Numbered from the stretch's first letter, positions 1-9,170 are shown. The stretch: DNA of 64,000 nt from Gammaproteobacteria bacterium (GCA_021773835.1 JAJFJQ010000008.1:62001-126000); one strand, 5' to 3'. Notes: generated by a model from the sequence alone, not told the origin. Made by a program: numbers and translations.

Positions 1-1
1 G

Positions 2-499
2 ATTACTCAGACGAATCCCGGAGGCCTATTTATTTGTCGCAATGCCGGGAACATCGTACCGCCGCACACGACCGCCACTGGTGCGATGACGGCATCGATA
101 GAGTTCGCGGCCGCCTCGTTGAAAGTACCTCATATTGTCGTGTGCGGACACACCGAATGCGTTGCGATGAAAGGCGCTATGGAATCCGATGCGCTAGACG
201 AACTCCTCAACATCAAAGAGTGGTTGAGTTTCTCGAAAGCGGGAGTCGACCTCGGTACCGACTTAGATGAATGGGGACGCGTGAACACGCTGCTAGAGCA
301 GAACGTGATCCTACAATTGCAGCATTTAAAAACCCACCCCACGGTGGCATTGCGTCTTGCCAAACACGAGGTGCAACTTCATGGTTGGGTCTATGACATC
401 GCTTCCGGCAAAGTTCGCGCCTACGATGAGTTGACCAAGAAGTTTTTGCCGGTTGCCGAACGTTACGCTGACGCGGTCGAATTGAGCGAAAGTGCTTAA
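2..499 (+). CDS. beta-carbonic anhydrase, 5' end missing
   Basis: Interconverts CO2 and bicarbonate. The frame is open to the window edge, so the N-terminus is missing, including the family's first zinc cysteine (CxDxR motif). What remains begins just before CRNAGNIVP (from base 35), a hallmark of the family. It keeps the other two zinc ligands in CGHTEC: His at 149-151 and Cys at 158-160. The C-terminal stretch WVYDIASGKVRAYD also matches beta-class enzymes. No signal sequence can be judged. It ends about 100 bases before the exporter operon on the same strand. The family call is firm; a link to the exporter is not shown. Confidence 0.93.
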   Translation: MTQTNPGGLFICRNAGNIVPPHTTATGAMTASIEFAAASLKVPHIVVCGHTECVAMKGAMESDALDELLNIKEWLSFSKAGVDLGTDLDEWGRVNTLLEQNVILQLQHLKTHPTVALRLAKHEVQLHGWVYDIASGKVRAYDELTKKFLPVAERYADAVELSESA

Positions 500-600
500 G
501 CGGCACGGCATAAGCCAGAGACTTTTCCGAGCAAACTCGGTTCCCTGCAATCCGTTTCGAGAATTCGCGATTAATCGCGGGAAAGCTACGGTAGTTGTCG

Positions 601-2493
601 ATGCCCTATATCAATCGGCAGCAATTCTCCTTGGACGAAAAGCAACTAGCTCTGCTTGACCCCAAGCGGCCGCGTATCGGCCATGACTCAAATTCTGGAA
701 AGTTACCCGTAATAGTGTCGCCCTTAGTAGTCACCGAATCATCAGCCATGCAAAGAGAATTCACCGCGATCAGCACGTACTCGCTATTCAAGCTGATCCT
801 ACAACCCGAACGCCGCTTTTATTGGCTAATGCTGGTGTACGGTGGTGCTGTTAGCGCATTGAGTCTATCCGTGCCTTTGTCAGTACAAGTGTTGGTTGCC
901 ACGGTCGCTAATTCGGCCCTGATACAACAAGTATTAGTACTTGCACTAATACTTTTTGGTCTGCTTGTGTTGAGCGGGTTGTTCACCGCCATTCAAGTTT
1001 ACTTAATGGAGTTGTTTGAACGTCGATTCTACCAACGTGTGGTATCGGAAGTTTCGTTGCGATTGCTCTACGCTCACTATCCATACATGGAAAGCATAAA
1101 CCGCGACGAGTTGGTTAATCGCTATTTCGACATCATGACCGTGCAAAAAAACTTGCCACCGCTGCTGACCGGCGCGCTGACGACTAGCTTGCAAATTTTA
1201 GTCGGAATAGCGGTGACGTCGTTTTACCACCCCGCTTTTCTGATTTTTAATGCCGCGGTTCTAATCACAGCGTACTTAACTTTCCGGGTTTTTCACCATG
1301 GTGCCGCAGTTTCTGCGATCGCACTATCAACATCCAAATACGAAACCGCTAAATGGCTTGAGAACTTGTCGCGCGCGAACTCATTTTTCAAATCACAGCG
1401 AACGATTGCATATGCGCTCACACATACAAATGACGTGCTCGAGAGTTACGACAACGCGCATATACAACATTTTAAGTTTACATTCGCGCAGGTGGTCGGG
1501 TTCCTTATCCTGTACGCAAGCACGAGCGCGGCCTTACTCGGCGTTGGCGGCTGGTTGGTCATTCTCGGACAGCTGAGCCTCGGACAATTGATTGCTGCTG
1601 AACTGATCATGGTAGTGATATTCGCTGGGCTTGCTCGCACGGGTTATTACCTCGAGTTGTATTACGACTTATATGCCGCCATGACGAAACTGCAGCAACT
1701 TTACCTAACGCCAACGGAAGGCAACCGCGCCAACAGATGCAACACCCCGATAGTGGGTGCATTAAGATTTGATAACGTAATTTGTAAGCTTCCTCGAGGC
1801 CGTTTCCATTTTAACCTCGATTTACCCGCCGGAAACCACGCACTAATTCGCACCAGATCTAGTACGCAAATTACAGCGATAGCCGAACTATTACAGGGTT
1901 TTGCAGAGGCGGAATCCGGCGACATATTTTTTGGTTCAACGACAATCGACGATATCGCACAACAACACTTGCGCAACAGCTGTCTCGTAGTCGATTCAAC
2001 CTTAATGCTGGAGTGTTCGATCGCCGACTATCTCGATATTGCATCGCCGGGCATACCGCGATCACGCATGCGGCAACTCGTACATGACGTGCACCTCGAT
2101 AATGAACTCGACGGCCTCAAAAATGGAATCGATCAGGCCCTTACGCCTTACGGCAATCCGCTAAGCGTCGCAGGGGTCATCAAATTAAAAATAGCATTCG
2201 CACTGGCCGCGCAGCCGTCCGTACTCGTGTTGACGCCGTTGTTTGACTCACTTTCGTTTGATAGCAGACAAACGATCATGCGCAGCGTTCGCAGTTTAGA
2301 TAATTGCACCGTCCTATGCTTTTCTAATCGCAGCGACTTAGCCGATTTCGACGACTATGTACTATGCGAATTTGACCGCCAATTTCGCTTCGACAATCTA
2401 AAGTCCTTGTCCGCAGCATTGGATGACGCGCTCAAGACACGTCAACCCCATTCACAACAAGCCGCAGACCTGCAGGAATTTGACCTGCCATGA
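601..2493 (+). CDS. type I secretion ABC transporter-like protein with degenerate ATPase domain
   Basis: About 630 residues in the layout of a type I exporter: an N-terminal extension without a C39 peptidase motif, a membrane domain with hydrophobic segments at roughly residues 75-130, 195-235 and 295-350, then a nucleotide-binding-like domain from about 385. That domain keeps its position and spacing but not its catalysis. The Walker A site reads IRTRSSTQIT (no GxxGxGKS lysine), the signature LSGGQ reads LSVAG, Walker B reads VLVLTPLFD (no Asp-Glu pair), and the switch His is Asn (CFSNRS). The start is ATG at 601; an in-frame TTG lies two codons upstream. Its stop overlaps the HlyD gene start (ATGA), so it belongs with the adaptor and channel. 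ATP hydrolysis by this subunit is doubtful. Confidence 0.85.
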   Translation: MPYINRQQFSLDEKQLALLDPKRPRIGHDSNSGKLPVIVSPLVVTESSAMQREFTAISTYSLFKLILQPERRFYWLMLVYGGAVSALSLSVPLSVQVLVATVANSALIQQVLVLALILFGLLVLSGLFTAIQVYLMELFERRFYQRVVSEVSLRLLYAHYPYMESINRDELVNRYFDIMTVQKNLPPLLTGALTTSLQILVGIAVTSFYHPAFLIFNAAVLITAYLTFRVFHHGAAVSAIALSTSKYETAKWLENLSRANSFFKSQRTIAYALTHTNDVLESYDNAHIQHFKFTFAQVVGFLILYASTSAALLGVGGWLVILGQLSLGQLIAAELIMVVIFAGLARTGYYLELYYDLYAAMTKLQQLYLTPTEGNRANRCNTPIVGALRFDNVICKLPRGRFHFNLDLPAGNHALIRTRSSTQITAIAELLQGFAEAESGDIFFGSTTIDDIAQQHLRNSCLVVDSTLMLECSIADYLDIASPGIPRSRMRQLVHDVHLDNELDGLKNGIDQALTPYGNPLSVAGVIKLKIAFALAAQPSVLVLTPLFDSLSFDSRQTIMRSVRSLDNCTVLCFSNRSDLADFDDYVLCEFDRQFRFDNLKSLSAALDDALKTRQPHSQQAADLQEFDLP

Positions 2494-3560
2494 ATCGTTC
2501 ACAGACGTTTGGCGTGCGGCCACTTACTGAATTTGTACAGCGCGAACACCTAGATGCCTTACCGGTCGACGTAATTACACCAGTACCGTCGATCCTGAGG
2601 GCACTTACCAGTGTGTTGCTGTTATTCCTTATTACGGCGATCACCGGGTTGTGGGCGATCCCGTGGGTTCAAACAGCTAGTGGTACGGGAGACGTGATTG
2701 CGCTGGATCCGGCCGACAGAGTGCAGGCGATCAACTCACTCGTCGACGGCAGGATCAATCGATGGTTTGTAGAAGACGGCGGGGTCGTGGCGCTCGATGA
2801 CCCAATCGTGGAAGTCACCGATGTTGACCCGGACCTATTGCAACGCTTAGGCGCTGAGCGAAGGGCCGTCGCCAGTAGTCTAAATGCGGCTCGAGTCGCC
2901 ACTGAAACGGCACTACTTGATTATGAACGCCAAAAGCGGCTGCTGGCCGACGGCCTTAGTTCCCGTCGGAACGTAGAAGCCGCAAAAATCAAATACCAGC
3001 AAATATTGGCGCACGAAGCTCAAGCACGAGCCCGCCTCAATAAAGCAGACATCGCGGTGACTCGACAATCGTCGCAACTCGTGCGGGCGCCTCAGGACGG
3101 GCGCATCGTACAAATTCTCGCCGGCAACACGGCGACGTTTGTAAAGGCGGGGGATCCTGTTGCGACTTTCGCGCCAGCGAACGTAGAACGGGCAGTTCAA
3201 GTATATGTCAGCGGTTTAGATGCGCCGTTGGTTCAAGCCGGTTTGAAAGCGCGCGTTATGTTCGAAGGTTGGCCAGCCGTACAGTTCAGCGGCTGGCCAG
3301 AAACGGCTATCGGCACGTTCGCAGGTGTGGTGACCACGATCGATCCAGTTGCTTCGGCTGACGGACGTTTCCGCGTATTGATTTCGGCGCCGAGAGAAGA
3401 ACCCTGGCCCGACGATCGTTACCTGCGACTCGGCGGCCAGGCTCAAGCCTGGATACAACTTGGCGAAGTGCGCCTCGGATATGAACTGTGGCGTAGGCTG
3501 AATCGTTTTCCACCATCGCGTCCCGCCGCCGAACAGGCGGCACGCGCAAATAACAAATGA
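2490..3560 (+). CDS. HlyD-family periplasmic adaptor protein
   Basis: Membrane fusion protein of a tripartite exporter, linking the inner-membrane transporter to the TolC channel. It has a short cytoplasmic N-terminus, one membrane segment at about residues 36-56, a lipoyl-like half after it, a helical hairpin rich in Ala, Glu and Arg (about 110-190), the returning lipoyl half (VRAPQDGRIVQILAGNTATF) and a beta-barrel region. At 356 residues it is slightly short for type I secretion adaptors. The start overlaps the upstream stop by four bases and its stop overlaps the TolC-like gene in the same way, so translation is probably coupled. The cargo is unknown: no RTX or bacteriocin gene lies nearby. 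Confidence 0.9.
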   Translation: MNRSQTFGVRPLTEFVQREHLDALPVDVITPVPSILRALTSVLLLFLITAITGLWAIPWVQTASGTGDVIALDPADRVQAINSLVDGRINRWFVEDGGVVALDDPIVEVTDVDPDLLQRLGAERRAVASSLNAARVATETALLDYERQKRLLADGLSSRRNVEAAKIKYQQILAHEAQARARLNKADIAVTRQSSQLVRAPQDGRIVQILAGNTATFVKAGDPVATFAPANVERAVQVYVSGLDAPLVQAGLKARVMFEGWPAVQFSGWPETAIGTFAGVVTTIDPVASADGRFRVLISAPREEPWPDDRYLRLGGQAQAWIQLGEVRLGYELWRRLNRFPPSRPAAEQAARANNK

Positions 3561-4957
3561 ACTGGTACCGCATCTTTTTGATTTTGGTTTTGCCCACCGC
3601 AAATGCGATTGCCAACGGCGATGCCGGCCTCAGCTTGGGTACCGTGCTGGCCTCATCTGAGCGACATTTTCCTGAAATTCAGATCGCCGTCGAAGAAAAA
3701 CTACTCCGCGAGGGTCGACTAACCAGCAAACTTGGTGCTTTCGATTTAGCCTTGGAACAGGAGTCCTTAGTTTGGGCCGACGGATTCTACGACGGCGTTT
3801 CCGCCGATACGAGATTCGTGAAACGGCTACCCTGGTCGAACACTAGGTTAAGCGCGGGTTACCGAGCGACGAACGACGACTTCCCAGTATATCAACAAGA
3901 GCTCGTCACAAATGACGCCGGCGAGTTCAATGTCGGGGTCGTTTTGTCCTTGTGGCGAGACCGTACGATCGACGATCGCCGCTTCGATGTCGAAAGCGCG
4001 CGTCTCGGTATTCTTGCAGCGGAGATTAATATCACGCTGGCATCGATAGTTACTCAACGCGCAGCGGCGCGCGCGTATTGGAATTGGGTAGCGGCTGGGC
4101 GCCGACAATCTATCTATGCGGATTTGACTGACTTGGCCGAAGGCCGTATGGCCGGGCTAGAACGCCGTGTTGCCGAGGGAGACGTCGCCCAAATCGACGT
4201 CATCGAAAATCGTCAGAACCTATTACGCAGGAAAGCATTGCTGACGAACGCGATGCGAGATTTTGTTGCCGCTTCCATTGAGCTTTCGCTATATCTCCGC
4301 GACGAAAACGGTGATCCCATAAGTCCGAGTCTTGCGGACATGCCGGTTGACTTCCCATCGACTATCGCCGGCACCGGCGATCCCGAGGAGGTTATAAACG
4401 AAGTACTCGCACGGCGGCCCGAATTGGCGAAACTAGATAATTCCGTAATTCTCGAACAACAAAAACTGCGCCTGGCGGAAAACGAATTAAATCCTCGAGT
4501 TGATTTGAGCTTCAAGGGTTCCCATGATATCGGCGGAGGCAACCGTAGTCGAAAAGGATTTGAGGCCATCGCCGAACTTACCCTGTCGATTCCCTTGGAG
4601 CGGCGTCGTGGCGAAGGCTTGGTTGCCACGTCTCGCGCGCGGTTACGCCAATTGGAGCTGGAACGCAGGCTACTTGAAAACCGTCTCTCAAATGAAATTC
4701 GCAAACTGCACAATACGCTGGAGGCAGCGCGACATTTCGTTGAAATCACTGCGATGGAAGCCAACCTTGCAGAAACTCTTGAAGATGCGGAGCGGAAAAA
4801 ATTCGCGGACGGCGCCAGCGATTTTTTCATCGTCAATTTGCGCGAGGAACGACGTGCGGACGCAAGAATTCGTAATCTGCGATCTCAACTAGAGTATTTC
4901 CTTAGTTTGACCGACTACTATGCGATCACCGTCGATCTGAAGGAGCTTGGTCTTTAG
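3557..4957 (+). CDS. TolC-family outer membrane efflux protein
   Basis: Outer-membrane and periplasmic tunnel protein completing the exporter. It begins with a signal peptide (hydrophobic run, then NAIANG, cleavage near residue 20) followed by two long alpha-helical repeats typical of TolC: a first half rich in ELs and ARs and a second half starting near the EEVINEVLARRPELAKL segment, a very common TolC motif. At 466 residues it has the usual family length. It is the last gene of the overlapping operon. About 60 bases downstream lies an inverted-repeat element (5012-5095). Confidence 0.9.
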   Translation: MNWYRIFLILVLPTANAIANGDAGLSLGTVLASSERHFPEIQIAVEEKLLREGRLTSKLGAFDLALEQESLVWADGFYDGVSADTRFVKRLPWSNTRLSAGYRATNDDFPVYQQELVTNDAGEFNVGVVLSLWRDRTIDDRRFDVESARLGILAAEINITLASIVTQRAAARAYWNWVAAGRRQSIYADLTDLAEGRMAGLERRVAEGDVAQIDVIENRQNLLRRKALLTNAMRDFVAASIELSLYLRDENGDPISPSLADMPVDFPSTIAGTGDPEEVINEVLARRPELAKLDNSVILEQQKLRLAENELNPRVDLSFKGSHDIGGGNRSRKGFEAIAELTLSIPLERRRGEGLVATSRARLRQLELERRLLENRLSNEIRKLHNTLEAARHFVEITAMEANLAETLEDAERKKFADGASDFFIVNLREERRADARIRNLRSQLEYFLSLTDYYAITVDLKELGL

Positions 4958-5011
4958 GGCTACAAGCATCAAATATCTTGCTGCAGTAAAAGGCGAATAA
5001 ATATTTCGATA

Positions 5012-5095
5012 AAGGACACCCTCAAAAATACCACTACGGAGATCGAGATTTAGTTCATTTTCTGTCCGCGCTCTACTCTTTTCTTGGGTGTCCTT
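5012..5095. repeat. 84-base inverted-repeat element, copy 1
   Basis: Ends are perfect 10-base inverted repeats, AAGGACACCC (5012-5021) and GGGTGTCCTT (5086-5095). The interior shares GAGATCG, AGTTCATTTTC and CTACTC with two further copies at about 7733-7816 and 9424-9507. It sits between the convergent TolC-like and lyase genes. No transposase is in the window, so this looks like a REP or MITE-type non-autonomous repeat. Confidence 0.65.
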
Positions 5096-5119
5096 ATGCT
5101 TTCATGTCTCGATGTCGAA

Positions 5120-5938
5120 TTATTCGTCAACAGCAGATCGCTCCGGTGGCTGGGGCCCCGTGTAGGTAACGTGTTCGTTGGGCACATGCCGCCATCGCGT
5201 GTTTTGCGACTTTTCCTCTAAATGATGCGCCAGCGTGCTAAAGCTTCGAGGAATCATGACAAAGGCGGCGGAACATCCCATAGGAAAGCCGAAGTCCATG
5301 ACTAACGCGGCGACAATGCCATCCAGATTGATCGGAATGGGGCGACCTTTGGCAATTTGTAATTCGCGTTCCATGGCGACCAACAGACGACAGTATGGGC
5401 CCGCCGCACCAGTCTCTTGAGCCACTTTTAAAAGTGCCGGCGCCCGTGGATCCGTTTTGTGCGCGGGGATGCCAAATCCCGGCATGCGTCCTCCTGTGTT
5501 CATAGCGTCGGCAACGATACTTTTTGCCGCATTGGAAATCGCGACGCCATCCAGCGGGCCTTTTGATTCAACCGCAGCACCAATTGCTTCTGACATCAGC
5601 TGCGCAACTGGCTCTCCCGCGCCACCGTGGATGTCCCCGAATAGAAGGATCCCGGCCGCGATCGCTTGCGGCACCGTTGTGCCGTATGACGCAGACGCAC
5701 GACCAATCATTGCGGCCGGCGTCACACCGTGATCGACACAGGCGGTAAACAATGCGTCAAGCGTTCGAGCCTGACCCTCGCTCGGCATTTGTCCGCTGAG
5801 CATCAGAAACACTGCTTCGGCGAAGCTGGAGTTTTGAATCAAGTCGCTGAGGCGGTGCCCGCGCAATACCACTTCCTCTTCAATATCGTTACTGACAATC
5901 TGTGAGATCGCGGTCACGTAATGATGCATATCTGCCAT
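5120..5938 (-). CDS. citryl-CoA lyase / citrate synthase family protein
   Basis: Short member (272 residues) of the citrate synthase superfamily, the size of the citryl-CoA lyase-like group rather than the 370-430 residues of true citrate synthase. Visible motifs are LSGQMP near the N-terminus, GDIHGGAGEPVAQL carrying the active-site His, and GFGIPAHKTDPRAPAL, matching the second catalytic region. The family forms or cleaves citryl-CoA-type bonds between an acyl-CoA and an oxoacid. It stands alone on the minus strand with no CoA ligase or lyase partner adjacent, so the real substrate cannot be read from context. The start has a moderate GAGACG site upstream. Confidence 0.85.
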   Translation of the reverse strand: MADMHHYVTAISQIVSNDIEEEVVLRGHRLSDLIQNSSFAEAVFLMLSGQMPSEGQARTLDALFTACVDHGVTPAAMIGRASASYGTTVPQAIAAGILLFGDIHGGAGEPVAQLMSEAIGAAVESKGPLDGVAISNAAKSIVADAMNTGGRMPGFGIPAHKTDPRAPALLKVAQETGAAGPYCRLLVAMERELQIAKGRPIPINLDGIVAALVMDFGFPMGCSAAFVMIPRSFSTLAHHLEEKSQNTRWRHVPNEHVTYTGPQPPERSAVDE

Positions 5939-6304
5939 TGGTTGATCGTCTCGATTAATGGGTGGGTGAAAAGTGATGCAGAAGAATTAGAGGATACCAC
6001 CAGCGCTCGAAGTAATTTTGTGGGTATCCTATCTGTGCTGCCAATCACTTATTTGACTGGACTGAAAATTAACTCCGACCCCTTTTATTCCTACATACGC
6101 AAACCCCGCGTCGCATTAATAATTTGCGCAACGCCCGCATGCTGCTACCATCGATTGGGTGGGGCAAGTCAGTACAGCGACAAAGCTGTCAACAACGTTA
6201 CAACAACGCCGACCGCGAAACCCGCCGCACACAGAATCAAGAATAAAAACAAGCGGTCTTTTTCCCACTAACGGAATGATTATTTTGGTCAGGAGATTCA
6301 TACC
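5939..6304. other. intergenic region without a convincing gene
   Basis: This 366-base stretch separates the divergent lyase and VOC genes and should hold both promoters. It ends with a strong AGGAG ribosome binding site before 6305. Frames on both strands are open for up to about 110 codons but lack protein-like composition. The only coding-like piece is a 27-codon hydrophobic frame on the minus strand (6169-6252). Confidence 0.5.
6169..6252 (-). CDS. possible tiny membrane protein (very tentative)
   Basis: A TTG-started frame of 27 codons encodes one strongly hydrophobic helix (FLILCAAGFAVGVVVTLLTA) and stops just after it. The codons upstream in frame add charged residues (EKDR) before a stop, giving the charged-then-hydrophobic layout of single-pass small proteins. 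A GTGGGAAAAAG stretch lies upstream. There is no ATG and no neighbour to support it, so it may be chance. Confidence 0.2.
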   Translation of the reverse strand: MFLFLILCAAGFAVGVVVTLLTALSLY

Positions 6305-7696
6305 ATGAATAGAATGAACAATATTCACACCAGTCTAACCGTGCGTCTGAGAGTAGCCGGATCAGCGCTGTTACTTGGCCTTCTCTCGTTTGCGCAGATA
6401 GCCTCGGCGGGCGAGGCCAACCTGACTCGCTTCGGGCCGAAGCTCTACAAGTCCGAGCGAGGAGCGTCCGCGCCGGCGAGCAGGCCGGCTTATTTCAGGG
6501 CCATGGAAGGTCCCGCCGAGCTGGTTCTCCAAGGCAACGGCGCGGTTAACGCGCTTATCAAGGTCAACGGCCTCGAAGTTGTCGGGCCGAAGGACTTTCG
6601 CGGAAACGGCAAGGTCGTCGTACCGCTGAACCTTAATTATCCGGGAAACACAATCGAGGTGAACGTCCGACGCGGGAAGCTCGACGTCCGTGTGACCCAG
6701 CTCACCGAGTCCAATATCAATGTCAGGGCCCAAATGTATTTCGGGCTCAACACAAGCAATTTTGTTGATCAGCTAGCTTTCTACGACAAGTTGGGCATAA
6801 CAGGCCACATCAATCCGGCAGGACCGGACGAGTGCAAAACGTTTGCACGGTCGCTCGGGTTTGCGGACAACTACCTGATAAAGGTCGCGCTGAGTAGCTT
6901 TGACTTCGCACCGCCATGGATCGACACGGTGGGATTCAGAGACGAGGAAATCGGTGATTTTTCGTATCGCGATGATCCGCCCTATGCGAACCTAAATCAC
7001 ATCGGGATGGCCTACGCCACCTACTCGACGACAGACCTCGATGGCGACTACGCATACCTCAGGGGGCAAGGCATCGAATTCGTGTCAGCGCCGGCTACAG
7101 CGCCCAACGGTGAGCGGTTCGTATTCCTGAAGGATCAGGACGGCACCTTCTTGAAGTTGATCGAGGAGAGTGGGGACGCAACCGACGGGCCTGACCTGGT
7201 GCGGCTGGTGAACACGAACATGAATGTGGCTGATCTTGAAAGGTCACGCGAGTTCTACCGGCTGCTGGGGTTTATCGAAGAGGAGGATGGCTCGCAGAAA
7301 GGCGCCGGCTCGTTCGCCAAAGCCCACGGGTTTAAGGGCTTGATCAAGTTCAAGGGCGTGGACGTGAGCCTTCCTGGCTTGGGGGCCCCTTTCCCGTTCG
7401 GTGGTGACGATGAGGCAACGCTACAGCTGCGGCAGTGGAAGAGGCCCTTTGACGACGACCCGGCCTACTCGCCACCGGTGAATCACCTCGGCATCGACAG
7501 AATTGCGTTATTCGTAGACGATCTGAACGCGACCATAGAGGAGATGAAAAGGCTTGGTTTCAACCAATTAGGTCCGATTGGCGGTGGCGACGGCCCCGGT
7601 CAAATCGGCATCGTATTTTTCTACGACCCCGACGGGATTAAAGTCGAGTTTTGGGGTCCGGTAAGTGAGGCGAACCCAGATGCGGGATGCTTTTAG
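6305..7696 (+). CDS. exported protein with beta-rich N-terminal domain and two VOC (glyoxalase-fold) domains
   Basis: 463 residues with a clear signal peptide (hydrophobic core, cleavage after IASA near residue 36). Residues 37-140 form a small beta-rich domain (VNALIKVNGLEVVG, then many alternating hydrophobics). Two vicinal-oxygen-chelate modules follow at about 145-290 and 300-455. Each has the pattern of a hydrophobic strand, DxxxFYxxLGF, a middle LNHIGM or VNHLGID strand and a closing strand (FLKLIEE; IKVEFWGP). VOC proteins are metal enzymes or binding proteins for glyoxalase, dioxygenase or resistance functions, and most are cytoplasmic; this one should act outside the inner membrane. 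The start has AGGAG seven bases upstream. No operon partner is obvious. Confidence 0.8.
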   Translation: MNRMNNIHTSLTVRLRVAGSALLLGLLSFAQIASAGEANLTRFGPKLYKSERGASAPASRPAYFRAMEGPAELVLQGNGAVNALIKVNGLEVVGPKDFRGNGKVVVPLNLNYPGNTIEVNVRRGKLDVRVTQLTESNINVRAQMYFGLNTSNFVDQLAFYDKLGITGHINPAGPDECKTFARSLGFADNYLIKVALSSFDFAPPWIDTVGFRDEEIGDFSYRDDPPYANLNHIGMAYATYSTTDLDGDYAYLRGQGIEFVSAPATAPNGERFVFLKDQDGTFLKLIEESGDATDGPDLVRLVNTNMNVADLERSREFYRLLGFIEEEDGSQKGAGSFAKAHGFKGLIKFKGVDVSLPGLGAPFPFGGDDEATLQLRQWKRPFDDDPAYSPPVNHLGIDRIALFVDDLNATIEEMKRLGFNQLGPIGGGDGPGQIGIVFFYDPDGIKVEFWGPVSEANPDAGCF

Positions 7697-7732
7697 AGCC
7701 GCGCAGTAATCGGAGGGCGCGACCTAAAAACC

Positions 7733-7816
7733 AGGGACACCCACGGGAAGATCACTAGGCGTACCGATATCTAGATCGTATCCCGCCTGTGGCCTACTCC
7801 TTTCGCGGGTGTCCTT
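7733..7816. repeat. 84-base inverted-repeat element, copy 2
   Basis: Same length and layout as the element at 5012. The left end is AGGGACACCCACG and the right end CGCGGGTGTCCT; the interior has ATCACT, TAGATCG and GGCCTACTC. It lies between the convergent VOC and DUF1329 genes, where it could also end transcription as a hairpin. Confidence 0.6.
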
Positions 7817-7847
7817 TTTCTCCGTGTTTCTTCCTCCTCCGGTCGGT

Positions 7848-9170
7848 TCAACGTCCCGAAGTAAGATTCGAAACGCTGAAGATACGCTTGATCTGCTTAG
7901 CTCCCATCGTCGGATGAAACGTCTCGGTTAGGCCCTGAACGACGGTGGAAGTATTCGACTTGTGATCAATATTAAATTGTCCCCGCCAGCTCGGCACCGA
8001 GGTATGCAACGGGGCGTCCGGGGTGTCCTGTGGCGCCGGCCCCCGATAGACGGTCAGGAATGTTTTCCACAACATGTGATCGTGGTCGAACGCCATCGAT
8101 AAGACGGCAGCTAGCGTTTGCACATCGATAAAAAGCACGCGGCTACCGTAGGGATGGCCATCCCAGATTGATTTAGCTTCGACCACATAACAATCTCGGA
8201 TCTGCCAGCGATCGTGGGGCAGACGGCTATACGGCCCAAACCCCTGTGTCACAAAATGCTGGCTGTCTGGGACATACATCAGCTGGTGCCGACCGAGGTA
8301 GTTCCAGGTGTAGTCGAGTACGCGTCCTGAAAATCCTTCGAAGTCGTCCATCGTGCCGGTAGAACCCATAAAGGTGTCGGCGCGTTCCTTGGCAGAGAAG
8401 CGACGTACTCGCCGTTCGGTCGGAGAATAGATATTCACCTGATCGTCGGCATGGGGATCAAGATTTCGCTCGACTACAAACATCGTCCCTTTCACATCAA
8501 ACGGCGCAAGAAAAGAGATGTGATCCTTGAAGAAGTTGGTATCGCTACCTGCAACATCGAAGCGGTAATTTTGCTTGTCGAGCCACGCTAGCTTGCTGAG
8601 ATAAACCCGGTGGTAGGATTGCGTTAGCTGCCGGGTCGAGGTACCGCCACCTATCAGTCCGTTATCTGGATCCAGCGGCCCATCGCCGGGCACGCTATCG
8701 ATATAAGTCATGGTCAGTTCGTCAACCTGGTAGCCGGTATACTGCCACCGGTGGATTTGATTCCACGCCACCATGAACCCGGCTTTGTCCGGCTCGGCCG
8801 CGCTTATCTGATCCTCGTCGAAAGGCTGGCCAGCGGTATAGTTTTCAAGTTCATTACGGGGGCCGAGTCTGGTCTGCCCGCGAAATCGCTTACTCGCTTC
8901 TATATAACTGTGGTGCCCAGGATAGTTTAAGGTCTCCTGGATCTCGACGCGCACCTCTGGGAATCTAAACTCGTCGATCAGCCCCGGCGGAATCCACGGC
9001 TTCAAGGTATCGAGATGTTCAACGTCGATAATAGTACCGGCCACCGGCGGGTCGATGACGATATTTTGTTTTAACCAGGCATCCAGGTCATCTCGCGAAA
9101 CATCGCTTGCTGCGCCCGCGAGATTAAAGGCGAACAATCCAAATAAGCCTAATACGTATACAAACGGCAT
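7848..9170 (-). CDS. DUF1329 family exported protein
   Basis: 440 residues. The ATG at 9170 is chosen over a longer frame because it begins a signal peptide (MPFVYVLGLFGLFAFNLAGA) and has GGAG upstream. The mature part matches DUF1329 (outer-membrane LolA-like fold), including AGQPF, the repeated tyrosine-rich beta strands, RRVRRF and the C-terminal YDCYV-like and DHDHM regions. These proteins are found in the envelope of Proteobacteria, often beside RND transporters or aromatic and steroid degradation genes; the molecular function is not established. It has no adjacent co-directional partner here. Confidence 0.85.
   Translation of the reverse strand: MPFVYVLGLFGLFAFNLAGAASDVSRDDLDAWLKQNIVIDPPVAGTIIDVEHLDTLKPWIPPGLIDEFRFPEVRVEIQETLNYPGHHSYIEASKRFRGQTRLGPRNELENYTAGQPFDEDQISAAEPDKAGFMVAWNQIHRWQYTGYQVDELTMTYIDSVPGDGPLDPDNGLIGGGTSTRQLTQSYHRVYLSKLAWLDKQNYRFDVAGSDTNFFKDHISFLAPFDVKGTMFVVERNLDPHADDQVNIYSPTERRVRRFSAKERADTFMGSTGTMDDFEGFSGRVLDYTWNYLGRHQLMYVPDSQHFVTQGFGPYSRLPHDRWQIRDCYVVEAKSIWDGHPYGSRVLFIDVQTLAAVLSMAFDHDHMLWKTFLTVYRGPAPQDTPDAPLHTSVPSWRGQFNIDHKSNTSTVVQGLTETFHPTMGAKQIKRIFSVSNLTSGR

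Noticed and set aside
4213-4836. Antisense frame of 207 codons inside the TolC-like gene
   Set aside because: Serine and arginine-rich translation complementary to a clear TolC helix region.
3557-4957. RTX toxin or bacteriocin as cargo of the exporter
   Set aside because: No GGxGxDxx repeats or double-glycine leader peptide gene in the neighbourhood.
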